From Acetobacteraceae bacterium (lineage in GTDB: Bacteria; Pseudomonadota; Alphaproteobacteria; Acetobacterales; Acetobacteraceae): a stretch of 32,549 nt of DNA. Where the stretch lies: NCBI GenBank assembly GCA_947478535.1, contig CANJXD010000006.1, positions 1 to 32,549 of the forward strand, given 5' to 3'. The position numbers and the translations under genes are program-made. Under the pieces are notes generated by a model. It ran no database searches, was not told the DNA's origin, and saw only the letters and a program-made list of their open reading frames with translations. Shown one piece after another: positions 7,825 to 14,452 of this stretch; within the stretch, counting starts at the first letter, position 1, and each line of letters starts with the position of its first letter.

Positions 7825-8691
7825 TCACCCCGCCTTGGGCAGCAGCCGCCAATGCGTCTCCGCCCAGTCGAAATAGAGCAGCCTCGCCTTCTGGGCGAGC
7901 GGACCGGGCTGCATCGCCCGGCCGCCATAATTGGAACAGGGCAGCACCTTGCCATAATTGCCGGTGGAGAAGATCTCGTCCGCCGATTCCAGTTCCTCCG
8001 GCTTCACGGCGCGTTCTTCCACCGTCACGCCGGCGTCCCGCAGCAGGGCGATCACGCGCGCGCGGGTGATGCCGGCCAGGAAGGTGCCGTTGACGGCGGG
8101 GGTGATCACCTTGCCGTCCTTCGCCAGCATCAGGTTGGCATGGGCGAATTCGGCGACGTTGCCGATGGGGTCGCAGACCACCGCGGCCTCGAACCCCTTG
8201 TCATGCGCGAAGGCGGCGGCGCGTGACCCGTTGGGGTAGAGGCAGGCGGCCTTGGCATCGGTCGGCGCCTGGTCCGGCGCCGGGCGGCGCTGCGGCGCCA
8301 TGCAGGCGGAAAAGCCCTGATAGGCCGGCAGCGGGCTGTCATAGATCGCCAGGATGAAATCCGTGCTGTTGGGGTCCGGCCGCGCGGCGCCCAGCCCCTT
8401 GCGCACGAAGAACATCGGCCGGATGTACAACTCCGCCTCCGGCCCCATGCGGCGGATGCCTTCCCGGCACAGCGCCTCGATCTCGGCCGCCGTCATGGTC
8501 GGCTTCATCAGCATGTTGCGCGCGGATTGCAAGCAGCGCGCGCTGTGCAGGTCGAGGTCCGGCGCCACGCCGCCGAAGGAACGCCCGCCATCGAAGATGA
8601 CGGAGCCGAGCCAGAAGGCGTGGTCCATCGGGCCGATCACTTTCGGCTCCTCGGTCGTCCACTGACCATTGTACCAGTATACGCCCGCCAT
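7825..8691 (-). CDS. Class IV (branched-chain type) PLP aminotransferase
   Basis: This 288-residue enzyme has the fold-type IV PLP pattern of BCAT and D-amino-acid aminotransferases. It starts with 'YWYNGQW', then 'DHAFWLGSVIFDG' and 'LHSARCLQSARNM', and has the presumed Schiff-base lysine K147 in 'TDAKAACLYPN'. Later come 'GNVAEFAHANLMLAKDGKVITP' parts and 'GITRARVIALLRD'. Members transfer amino groups between branched-chain or related amino acids and 2-oxoglutarate in the cytosol. Substrate choice cannot be read from the sequence. It is divergent from the SuyAB-like operon across a 123-bp gap (8692-8814), which should hold both promoters; I could not identify convincing -35/-10 boxes there. 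A role beside the lyase, for example with sulfonated amino acids, would be speculation. Confidence 0.87.
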   Translation of the reverse strand: MAGVYWYNGQWTTEEPKVIGPMDHAFWLGSVIFDGGRSFGGVAPDLDLHSARCLQSARNMLMKPTMTAAEIEALCREGIRRMGPEAELYIRPMFFVRKGLGAARPDPNSTDFILAIYDSPLPAYQGFSACMAPQRRPAPDQAPTDAKAACLYPNGSRAAAFAHDKGFEAAVVCDPIGNVAEFAHANLMLAKDGKVITPAVNGTFLAGITRARVIALLRDAGVTVEERAVKPEELESADEIFSTGNYGKVLPCSNYGGRAMQPGPLAQKARLLYFDWAETHWRLLPKAG

Positions 8692-8814
8692 CTGCGGCTT
8701 CCCCCTTCGCTGCGTTCAAGCCTTCCCTTCCATCGCATGTTCCGGGGGGGTGGTTGAAGGGGGCGCGGCGCGCGCCTAGGGTGGCGCGCTCTAAGGAAAC
8801 ACCGGGGGAAGGCG

Positions 8815-9099
8815 ATGACGATCCATTTCGTCGTCCATGACGAAGGCGACAGCGTTGGCGTGGTGGTTGTGGAAGGCCTGACGGCCGGCACCCCGTTGAC
8901 CGGCTGGATCATGGACCAGGATAAGATGATCGAGTTCCAGGCGCAGAACGACATCCCGATCGGCCACAAGCTGGCGGTGAAGTCGATCGCGAAGGGCGAC
9001 ACCATCATCAAGTACGGCACCGATATCGGGCGCGCCGTGGCCGATATCGGCCCGGGGCAACACGCCCATGTCCACAACGTCAAGACAAAGCGCTGGTAA
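8815..9099 (+). CDS. suyA: Lyase small subunit, SAF domain (SuyA-like)
   Basis: This 94-residue protein corresponds to the SAF domain found at the N terminus of altronate and galactarate dehydratases, here encoded separately. It shows '[15 protein letters not shown]', 'DDIPIGHK'-like '[11 protein letters not shown]', '[12 protein letters not shown]' and ends '[10 protein letters not shown]'. A free small subunit of about 10 kDa followed by a 42-kDa partner is the known arrangement of (2R)-sulfolactate sulfo-lyase SuyAB, which splits sulfolactate to pyruvate and sulfite. The ending and central motifs match my memory of SuyA. The sequence GGGGGAAGG lies just before the ATG. It is the first gene of a two-gene operon, 13 bp from suyB. 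A related sugar-acid dehydratase is the main alternative. Confidence 0.75.
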   Translation: MTIHFVVHDEGDSVGVVVVEGLTAGTPLTGWIMDQDKMIEFQAQNDIPIGHKLAVKSIAKGDTIIKYGTDIGRAVADIGPGQHAHVHNVKTKRW

Positions 9100-9112
9100 G
9101 GGGGGCGGCATC

Positions 9113-10288
9113 ATGGGCATCAACCTGAAGAACGCCTCCTTCGAAGGATGGCGGCGCGAAAATGGCCGGATGGGTGTGCGCAACCACGTCCTCCTCCTGC
9201 CAGTGGACGACCTGTCCAATGCGGCGTGCGAGGCCGTGGCCCACAACATCAAGGGCTGCATGGCGATCCCGCACGCCTATGGGCGGCTGCAATTCGGCTA
9301 TGACCTCGACCTGCATTTCCGGACGCTGATCGGCACGGGGTCGAACCCGAATGTCGCCGCCGTCGTCGTGATCGGGATCGAGCCCGGCTGGGCCGGCAAG
9401 ATCGCCGAGGGCATCGCCGCCACCGGCAAGCCGGTCGAATTCTTCGGCATCGAGCAGCATGGCGACATCAACACCATCGCCCGCGCTTCCCGCGCCGCCT
9501 ATCGCATGGTGAAGCACGCCTCGAAGCTCAAGAAGACCAGGGCGCCGGTGGTGGACCTTTGGGTTTCCACCAAATGCGGGGAATCCGACACCACCTCCGG
9601 CCTGGCGTCCTGCCCCACCAACGGCAATGCCTTCGACAAGCTGTGGGAGAACGGCAACACCCTGGTGTTCGGCGAAACCACGGAGCTGACGGGTGGCGAA
9701 CACCTGGTCGCCGCGCGCTGCCGCACGCCGGAAATCCGCGCCGAGTTCCAGCGCATGTTCGACCGCTACCAGGACATCGTCGAGAAGAACAAGACCTCCG
9801 ACCTGTCGGACAGCCAGCCCACCAAGGGCAACATCGAGGGTGGCTTGACCACCATCGAGGAAAAGGCGCTCGGCAACATCCAGAAGATCGGCAAGCACTG
9901 CATTGTCGATGGCGTGCTGGACAAGGCGGAAGCCCCGACGGGCAGCGGCCTGTGGTTCATGGACAGCAGCTCCGCCGCGGCCGAGATGGTCACGCTCTGC
10001 GCGGCCAGCGGCTATGCCGTGCACTTCTTCCCGACGGGCCAGGGCAACGTCATCGGCAACCCCATCGTCCCGGTCATCAAGATCACCGCCAACCCGCGCA
10101 CCCAGCGCACCATGTCCGAGCATATCGACGTGGATGTGACGGGCCTGCTGCAGAAGCGGATGAACATGGATGATGCGGGCGAGGCGCTGCTCGATTGCAT
10201 GCTTCGCACGGCGGATGGCGAATACACGGCGGCCGAGATCCTCGGCCACCGCGAATTCAGCCTGACCCGCATCTACGAAAGCGCCTGA
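9113..10288 (+). CDS. suyB: Lyase large subunit, UxaA family (SuyB-like)
   Basis: This 391-residue catalytic subunit belongs to the UxaA/GarD family. It contains '[20 protein letters not shown]', '[18 protein letters not shown]', '[18 protein letters not shown]', '[12 protein letters not shown]', '[16 protein letters not shown]' and '[18 protein letters not shown]'. These agree with remembered SuyB sequences better than with altronate dehydratase, and the length matches the 42-kDa SuyB. The Cys in 'TKCGESD' is a candidate metal or cluster ligand. With SuyA it would cleave (2R)-3-sulfolactate to pyruvate and sulfite. The ATG at 9113 follows a G-rich ribosome-binding stretch; the open frame back to 9068 overlaps suyA and adds nothing conserved. 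No sulfite exporter or suyR regulator is next to it, which leaves the substrate unproven. Confidence 0.78.
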   Translation: MGINLKNASFEGWRRENGRMGVRNHVLLLPVDDLSNAACEAVAHNIKGCMAIPHAYGRLQFGYDLDLHFRTLIGTGSNPNVAAVVVIGIEPGWAGKIAEGIAATGKPVEFFGIEQHGDINTIARASRAAYRMVKHASKLKKTRAPVVDLWVSTKCGESDTTSGLASCPTNGNAFDKLWENGNTLVFGETTELTGGEHLVAARCRTPEIRAEFQRMFDRYQDIVEKNKTSDLSDSQPTKGNIEGGLTTIEEKALGNIQKIGKHCIVDGVLDKAEAPTGSGLWFMDSSSAAAEMVTLCAASGYAVHFFPTGQGNVIGNPIVPVIKITANPRTQRTMSEHIDVDVTGLLQKRMNMDDAGEALLDCMLRTADGEYTAAEILGHREFSLTRIYESA

Positions 10289-10329
10289 GACCCGGGCTGC
10301 TCCGGGCCCCCGCCCCCATTCCATAAAAG

Positions 10330-10360
10330 CCCTCTCTCCCATTCTTCATGGGGGAGAGGG
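10330..10360. terminator. Strong hairpin after the SuyAB-like operon
   Basis: CCCTCTCTCCCAT (10330-10342) pairs with ATGGGGGAGAGGG (10348-10360) with one mismatch in a stem of about 13 bp. It lies 42 bp past the lyase stop and is followed by TGGGGTGAGGGGG. This combination resembles a widespread repeated element of GC-rich proteobacteria as much as a factor-independent terminator. No U-tract follows. Confidence 0.5.
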
Positions 10361-10392
10361 TGGGGTGAGGGGGCCTCCCCACCCGCAGCCCC

Positions 10393-10438
10393 CCGCGAAA
10401 CACCGATTCGCCTCTCCGCGAAACACGGTTTCGACCCC
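10393..10438. repeat. Two 23-bp direct repeats upstream of the first peptide gene
   Basis: CCGCGAAACAC occurs at 10393 and again at 10416, each followed by a variant of CGATTCGCCTCT. The spacing of 23 bp equals about two helical turns. The same word type recurs in the duplicated leader at 10518 and 10547, so these may be binding sites of one regulator. They lie in the 354-bp gap 10289-10642, which also holds the hairpin at 10330 and a relic coding tail at 10447-10515. Confidence 0.4.
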
Positions 10439-10446
10439 GCACACCC

Positions 10447-10515
10447 CTGAACGCCACCGCCGCCCCGACCGCTGGCTTCGCAGGCGGCGCCGGTCTGGTG
10501 CTGCCGGCGGAATAG
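10447..10515 (+). pseudogene. Possible relic 3' end of a peptide paralogue
   Basis: A frame running from about 10447 to the TAG at 10513-10515 ends 'GAGLVLPAE'. The nucleotides TGGTGCTGC-GGC-GAATAGGCC here match the end of the second relic at 14319-14340 almost exactly, and the homology continues into the leader of the next peptide gene. This suggests that the duplicated unit includes the last codons of a former upstream copy. No signal peptide or Asn repeats remain. It is short and could be chance similarity in a GC-rich region. Confidence 0.35.
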
Positions 10516-10642
10516 GCCGCGCAACACACGAAACATCGCGCCTTGTCGCGCAACACGGCGCAGTCATCCTGAAACCTGGGGGCGGCACAACGGTCTCACC
10601 GAGACGCAGACCCAATTGCCCTTGGGCCCAGGAACCACCCCG
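10491..10642 (+). promoter_or_regulatory. Duplicated leader of peptide gene 1
   Basis: This segment aligns over about 150 bp with 14313-14452 in front of peptide gene 3. Conserved parts are GCCGCGCAACAC, CGAAACATCGCGCC, TGTCGCGCAACACGGCGCAG, TGAAACCTGGGG and the ribosome-binding area CCAGGAA before CCCCG-ATG. The repeated word CGCGCAACAC looks like an operator set. GAAACC followed 16 bp later by GTCTC could be an ECF-type promoter, but the second element is not kept in the other copy. Confidence 0.5.
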
Positions 10643-10888
10643 ATGCTCCGCAAGACCCTGATCGCCGTCGCCGCCCTCGCTACCCTTTCCACCGGCGTCG
10701 CCGGCGTCGCCGAAGCGAGGACTTACTCGAACGGCTTCAAAATGAACGGCTTCAACCTCAACGCCTTCAGCCGGAACGGCCTCATGAAGAACGGCATCTC
10801 CGTGAACGGCGCCGAAGCGATGCAGGATGCGCTGCCCGCGGCGCACGCCATCACCCTGCCGAATGGCGTCAGCTTCCAGGCCCAGTGA
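10643..10888 (+). CDS. Small exported Asn-repeat peptide 1
   Basis: This 81-residue protein has a clear Sec signal peptide: 'MLRK', a hydrophobic Ala/Leu core, and cleavage likely after A25 in 'VAEA'. The mature part of about 56 residues has Asn at 30, 35, 40, 45, 50 and 55, an exact five-residue period, usually followed by Gly and then Phe, Leu or Ile. The tail 'AITLPNGVSFQAQ' is shared with peptide 2. There is no Cys and no lipobox. I do not recognise the family. The repeat resembles pentapeptide-repeat proteins in period but not in order, since Gly stands between Asn and the hydrophobic residue. The start follows CCAGGAA, as in peptide 3. A 10-bp-stem hairpin directly follows the stop. Confidence 0.8.
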   Translation: MLRKTLIAVAALATLSTGVAGVAEARTYSNGFKMNGFNLNAFSRNGLMKNGISVNGAEAMQDALPAAHAITLPNGVSFQAQ

Positions 10889-10925
10889 GCCGAGGAGGCG
10901 GCCGCCGCGCACGCCCCTCCTCGGC
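10889..10925 (+). terminator. Hairpin directly after peptide gene 1
   Basis: GCCGAGGAGG (10889-10898) pairs perfectly with CCTCCTCGGC (10916-10925) around a 17-base loop, starting at the base after the TGA. Its position fits a terminator or an mRNA-stabilising 3' stem separating peptide genes 1 and 2. No T-run follows. The remaining 10926-11047 shows only the ribosome-binding site of peptide 2, GGAAGGAG. Confidence 0.55.
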
Positions 10926-11047
10926 TGCGGCGCCGCCGGCCCCACGAAAATCCTGGCGTCGAGCCGCCGGGCTGGATAGGCTCCCTTTCGGAACGTTGCC
11001 GCCGGGCCACGCGCCCGGGCGTACCGCAACGCCGGAAGGAGCCGCCG

Positions 11048-11269
11048 ATGATCCGCAAGACCCTGGTTGCCGCCGCCGCCCTCACCACTCTCGCCGCCGG
11101 CATCGCCGAAGCGAAGGTGGATGCCAACGGGGTTCGCCACAACGGCGTCAAGTTCAACGGCGTCCGCCACAACAGCCTCGCCCCCGGTGGCGCCGAAGCC
11201 GTCCCCGGGCAGCTGCCCCCCGCGAACGCCATCACCCTGCCGAACGGCCTCACCCTCCGGGCCGAGTAA
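11048..11269 (+). CDS. Small exported Asn-repeat peptide 2
   Basis: This 73-residue paralogue of the protein at 10643 starts 'MIRKTL', with a short Ala-rich signal core and likely cleavage after A22 ('IAEA'). The mature part has Asn at 27, 32, 37 and 42 in the pattern Val-x-x-Asn-Gly, so the register is the cleanest of the three. The C terminus 'ANAITLPNGLTLRAE' matches peptide 1 nearly residue for residue, while the repeats have diverged and are fewer. A good AAGGAG ribosome-binding site lies before the ATG. It lacks the duplicated leader of peptides 1 and 3. It may be cotranscribed with the HD-type gene 53 bp downstream. Confidence 0.78.
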   Translation: MIRKTLVAAAALTTLAAGIAEAKVDANGVRHNGVKFNGVRHNSLAPGGAEAVPGQLPPANAITLPNGLTLRAE

Positions 11270-11322
11270 CCTTCCCGGTCTCGGCCTCCCCTTTACGGCC
11301 GGGCCGCGCTAGCTAGGCCGGC

Positions 11323-11907
11323 ATGACGCCGGCCATCCTCGCGGAGTTGCAGCACCGCCACCGCGAACCCCATCGCCACCACCATGACTGGTCCCGCATC
11401 GCCGGCATGCTGGCGATGGCGGAGGAAGTGCCGCACGCCATCGGCGACCGCGCCGCCTTCATCCTCGCCATCCTGTTCCACACCGCGATCCTCGAGCACG
11501 GCCGCCCCGACAATGGCGCCGCCAGCGCCGCCCTGCTGCGCCACCACCTCGGCACCACCATGCCCGCGCATATGCTGGCGCGGGCGGAGGCGCTGATCAT
11601 GGCCGTCACGCGCCGCGAGATGCCGGAGACGGAGGATGCCTCGCTGCGCGGCGATGCCGGCCTGCTGCTGGACATGGACAATGCCATCCTCGGCGAGCCC
11701 CCCGCGCGCTACGCCGCCTATGAAGCCGCGCTGCGCCGCGAATCCGCGCATCTGTCGGAAGACCGCTATGCGCTGGGCCGCGCCGCCGCGCTGCGCGCCC
11801 TGCTGTGGCGCGACCGGCTGTTCAATACCGACCGCTTCTTCCTCGACCGCGAACGCCGCGCCCGGCGCAACATCGCGGCGATGCTGGAACAACTGGAAGC
11901 GCCGTAG
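11323..11907 (+). CDS. HD-domain-like hydrolase with altered metal motif
   Basis: This 194-residue protein resembles the COG4339 group of predicted HD phosphohydrolases. It shows 'HRHHHDWSRIAGML' near the N terminus, then 'LAILFHTAILEHGRPDN' where the family normally has W-F-H-D-A-V-Y, then 'DMDNAILG' and 'ARRNIAAMLEQLE' at the end. The HD dyad is changed to His-Thr, so the usual metal-binding Asp is absent and activity is doubtful. The length fits the family. The function of even intact members is poorly known. It lies between peptide 2 and the reductase gene on the same strand. Confidence 0.72.
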   Translation: MTPAILAELQHRHREPHRHHHDWSRIAGMLAMAEEVPHAIGDRAAFILAILFHTAILEHGRPDNGAASAALLRHHLGTTMPAHMLARAEALIMAVTRREMPETEDASLRGDAGLLLDMDNAILGEPPARYAAYEAALRRESAHLSEDRYALGRAAALRALLWRDRLFNTDRFFLDRERRARRNIAAMLEQLEAP

Positions 11908-11930
11908 CGCGACGCGCATCCGCGGGCCGC

Positions 11931-11952
11931 GCCACAAATGACATGATGTGGC
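11931..11952. promoter_or_regulatory. Inverted repeat upstream of the reductase gene
   Basis: GCCACA (11931-11936) and TGTGGC (11947-11952) form a perfect dyad with a 10-bp spacer, 111 bp before the reductase ATG. GCCGCGCAACATCACGCAAC follows at 11957, which recalls the repeated word in the peptide leaders. It is a reasonable operator candidate in the 156-bp gap 11908-12063, but no regulator is assigned. Confidence 0.35.
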
Positions 11953-12063
11953 ATGCGCCGCGCAACATCACGCAACCCGGCGACGCGGGGCGAAGCACGC
12001 ATGCAACGGGATCTCGGCAAAAGGCTGGCACCGCAACGCACCAGCAGACAGCGAGAAACCCCG

Positions 12064-13194
12064 ATGCCCCGCAAGACCTCCCCCAGGACCCACCTCGTCA
12101 CCGGCGCCACCGGCCTTGTCGGCGGCGCGCTGATCCTCGAACTCCTCGACAACACCCCGGACCAGGTCGTCGCCCTGGTGCGGCCCGGCAAGACGGAGGA
12201 TGCGCATACCCGCCTCCTCAGCTCGCTCCGCGAGGCCGTCGCGGTCTATGGGCGCGATCCCGCCACCATCGCCTTCGACCGCGTCCGCGGCGTGGCCGGG
12301 GACCTGACCCAGCCGGCCTGCGGCGTCGATCTCTCCGGCGGCCTGCGCGCTGACATGATGTGGCACAGCGCCGCCTCGCTCCGCTACGAGGACCGCTACC
12401 AGGACCAGATCATGGAAACCAACGTCACCGGCACGCGCAACGCCATCGAGCTCGCGCGCCAGGCTGGCGTGCGCGTCTTCAACTCCATCAGCACCGCCTA
12501 TGTCTCCGGCCGCCGCGAGGGCCAGCTGCTGGAAATCCCGCGCGACGACAGCGCGGTGCAGAACCACTATGAGCGCAGCAAGGTCGCCGCCGAGGCGATG
12601 CTGCAGGCCTGTGACGCCTTCGAGGTGCGGGTCTTCCGCCCCTCCATCGTCGTCGGCCATTCGCAGACGCTGGCGGTCACCACCTTCTCCGGCCTCTACA
12701 GCTTCACCCGCAAGATGATGCAGTATCGCGGCGTGCTGGAGCGGGTGCAGAAGGGCCTGTCGAGCCGCCGCCGCATCCGCATCCGCGCCGATGCGCATAC
12801 GCCGCTGGACCTGATCCCGGTCGACTCCGTCGCCGCCCAGGCCGTGCATATCGGCACCAGCGACAGCGCCTCCGGCATTTATCACCTGACGCAGCACGCG
12901 CCGCCCACGGTGGGGGATTCGCTGACCGCCATCGCCACCGAGCTCGGCTTCCAGGAACCCGAATACGTCAGCGGCGATACGGAGCTGGAATGGCTCGACC
13001 AGCAATTCGACAAGGGGCTGGATTTCTACAGCAGCTACATCCGCTCCGAGCGCGTCTTCGACCGCAGCCGCACCGACCGCGCGCTGGGCAGCCGCACCGA
13101 TCTGCGCCGCCGCCTGCCGCCGGTGCGCAACCTCGTCTCCTGGTATGCGCGCAACCTCGAACAGCAGCGCCGCGGCATTCCGGTGGCGCGGTGA
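12064..13194 (+). CDS. Extended SDR, fatty acyl-CoA/thioester-reductase-like
   Basis: This 376-residue NAD(P)-dependent protein has the Rossmann motif TGATGLVG at 13-20 and the triad residues in 'SISTAYVSG' (S143 region), Y169 and K173 in 'HYERSKVAAE'. 'STAYVSG' and 'VFRPSIVVGHS' are typical of the NAD_binding_4 group, which includes the reductase domains of fatty acyl-CoA reductases and of carrier-protein-linked thioester reductases. It may reduce an acyl thioester or act on a sugar or sterol-like substrate. The ATG at 12064 was chosen because the Rossmann strand starts nine residues later; an open frame runs back to 11953. Its TGA overlaps a possible GTG start of the sulfotransferase gene (GTGA), which indicates coupling. 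Confidence 0.82.
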   Translation: MPRKTSPRTHLVTGATGLVGGALILELLDNTPDQVVALVRPGKTEDAHTRLLSSLREAVAVYGRDPATIAFDRVRGVAGDLTQPACGVDLSGGLRADMMWHSAASLRYEDRYQDQIMETNVTGTRNAIELARQAGVRVFNSISTAYVSGRREGQLLEIPRDDSAVQNHYERSKVAAEAMLQACDAFEVRVFRPSIVVGHSQTLAVTTFSGLYSFTRKMMQYRGVLERVQKGLSSRRRIRIRADAHTPLDLIPVDSVAAQAVHIGTSDSASGIYHLTQHAPPTVGDSLTAIATELGFQEPEYVSGDTELEWLDQQFDKGLDFYSSYIRSERVFDRSRTDRALGSRTDLRRRLPPVRNLVSWYARNLEQQRRGIPVAR

Positions 13195-13199
13195 CGGCC

Positions 13200-14252
13200 A
13201 TGGCATCGCAACCCTTGGCGCCGGTCTTCATCGTCGGCACCGGCCGCTGCGGCTCCACGCTGCTGTCCCGCTTCCTCGCGCTGCATCCGGATATCCTGAG
13301 CCTCTCGGAATTCTGGGTCTTCGTCACCGACCTCGGCGGCCGCATCGCCGAGGCCTTCCCGGAGGAGGAGATCGATGGCCCGGAGTTGTGGCGGATGCTC
13401 GCCGCCATCCATCCCCGGCAGACGCTGATGCTGCGCCAGGATGTGATGATGGATGAGGCGCTGTACCGCCCCGGTCCCGGCCGGCGCTTCACGGCGGAAA
13501 GCGGCATCCCCGCCATCCTCGCCACCACCCTCGCCCATCTCAGCGATGACCCGGACGCGCTGTTCGAGGAACTGGCGGCGATGGCGGCGGATCTGCCGAA
13601 GGCGCCGATCGGGCGCACCTATGCCGCGCTGTTCGACCGGCTGCGGGCGCGAATGGGCGCCAGGCTCTGGGTCGAACGCTCCGGCGGTTCGCTGCGTATC
13701 GTGCGGCGGCTGCGGCAGCATTTCCCCGAGGCGCGCTTCGTCCATATCGTGCGCGACGGGCGCGACACCGCCCTGTCGATCAGCCGCCACTACGGCTTCC
13801 GCATGGTGCTCGCGGCGTCCCAGATCACGGAGATCCTCGGCGTCGATCCCTATGAGAGCGCGGACCGCAGGGATGAGGCCGACCTGCCCGACGAACTCGT
13901 GCCCTACCTGCCCGAATGCTTCGACGCCGATTTCTTCCGCGCCGATGTCACCCCGCTGCCGCTCGCCGGCCTCTACTGGTCCGGCGAGATCAAGGCGGGG
14001 CTGGAGGAACTGGCCGGGCTGGATGACGGGCAATTGCTGACGCTGCGCTACGAGGACCTGCTGGCGCAGCCGGCGCCGACGCTGGATCGCTTCTTCCGCT
14101 TCCTGCTCCAAGGCGATCCCGGCGTGGATACCGAGGCCCTGGCGGCACAGATCCGCCGCCCCGGCTCCGATTGGCGGTCGCTCCCGGCGGCGGAGCTGGC
14201 GGCGCTGGAACATGCCTGCGCCCTGGGCTTCGAGACACTGGCCGCGGCCTGA
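13200..14252 (+). CDS. Sulfotransferase family protein
   Basis: This 350-residue protein has both PAPS-binding elements. The 5'-phosphosulfate loop 'FIVGTGRCGSTLL' is at residues 10-22, and the 3'-phosphate motif 'VRDGRDTALSISRH' begins at 184. 'LRYEDLLAQP' in the C-terminal half is also typical. It would transfer sulfate from PAPS to a hydroxyl or amino group of a lipid, sugar or peptide in the cytoplasm; the acceptor is unknown. The ATG at 13200 is 5 bp past the reductase stop. A GTG at 13191 would overlap that stop by 4 bp and add three residues. The coupling suggests the reductase and sulfotransferase work on one product. Confidence 0.85.
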   Translation: MASQPLAPVFIVGTGRCGSTLLSRFLALHPDILSLSEFWVFVTDLGGRIAEAFPEEEIDGPELWRMLAAIHPRQTLMLRQDVMMDEALYRPGPGRRFTAESGIPAILATTLAHLSDDPDALFEELAAMAADLPKAPIGRTYAALFDRLRARMGARLWVERSGGSLRIVRRLRQHFPEARFVHIVRDGRDTALSISRHYGFRMVLAASQITEILGVDPYESADRRDEADLPDELVPYLPECFDADFFRADVTPLPLAGLYWSGEIKAGLEELAGLDDGQLLTLRYEDLLAQPAPTLDRFFRFLLQGDPGVDTEALAAQIRRPGSDWRSLPAAELAALEHACALGFETLAAA

Positions 14253-14261
14253 CGCGCCCTC

Positions 14262-14337
14262 ATGCTCCGCGAGACCCTGATCGCTGGCGCCGGCGAGCAT
14301 CGTGCTTGGCTCCGGCATGGTGCTGCTGGCCGAATAG
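14262..14337 (+). pseudogene. Collapsed paralogue of the Asn-repeat peptides
   Basis: The segment opens with ATG CTC CGC GAG ACC CTG ATC GCT ('MLRETLIA'), the family's signal-peptide start. It then jumps in another frame to 'SIVLGSGMVLLAE' and a TAG at 14335-14337, close to the family tail 'EGILLPSGVILLAR'. The signal core and the Asn repeats are deleted and the two ends are out of frame. An internal deletion in a former fourth copy explains this best. It starts 9 bp after the sulfotransferase stop and abuts the duplicated leader of peptide 3. Confidence 0.6.
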
Positions 14338-14452
14338 GCCGCGCAACACGCGAAACATCGCGCCATGTCGCGCAACACGGCGCAGTCCTCGTGAAACCTG
14401 GGGCCGTCACAAAGGCCCCACCGAAACGCAACCAGCCCCAGGAAACGCCCCG
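14313..14452 (+). promoter_or_regulatory. Duplicated leader of peptide gene 3
   Basis: This is the second copy of the leader at 10491-10642. It keeps GGCCGCGCAACACGCGAAAC, the second CGCGCAACAC word at 14369 and TGAAACCTGGGG at 14391. Here GGGGCC (14399) can also pair with GGCCCC (14413), a hairpin absent from the other copy. The ribosome-binding area CCAGGAA is retained. Conservation between copies 3.8 kb apart suggests shared regulation or recent duplication. Confidence 0.5.

Noticed and set aside
9080..10342. 420-residue minus-strand open frame
   Set aside because: It lies opposite the well-supported SuyB-like gene and has no recognisable motif.
10393..10560. Short repeats as a CRISPR array
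   Set aside because: Units are short and diverged, spacers are not uniform, and no cas genes are present.
12351..12365. 15-mer TGACATGATGTGGCA shared with 11939-11953 as an operator pair
   Set aside because: The second copy encodes conserved residues of the reductase, and one shared 15-mer in 32 kb is not beyond chance.
14399..14418. GGGGCC/GGCCCC hairpin as a riboswitch in the peptide leader
   Set aside because: The pairing is not conserved in the homologous leader of peptide 1, so a required RNA structure is unlikely.
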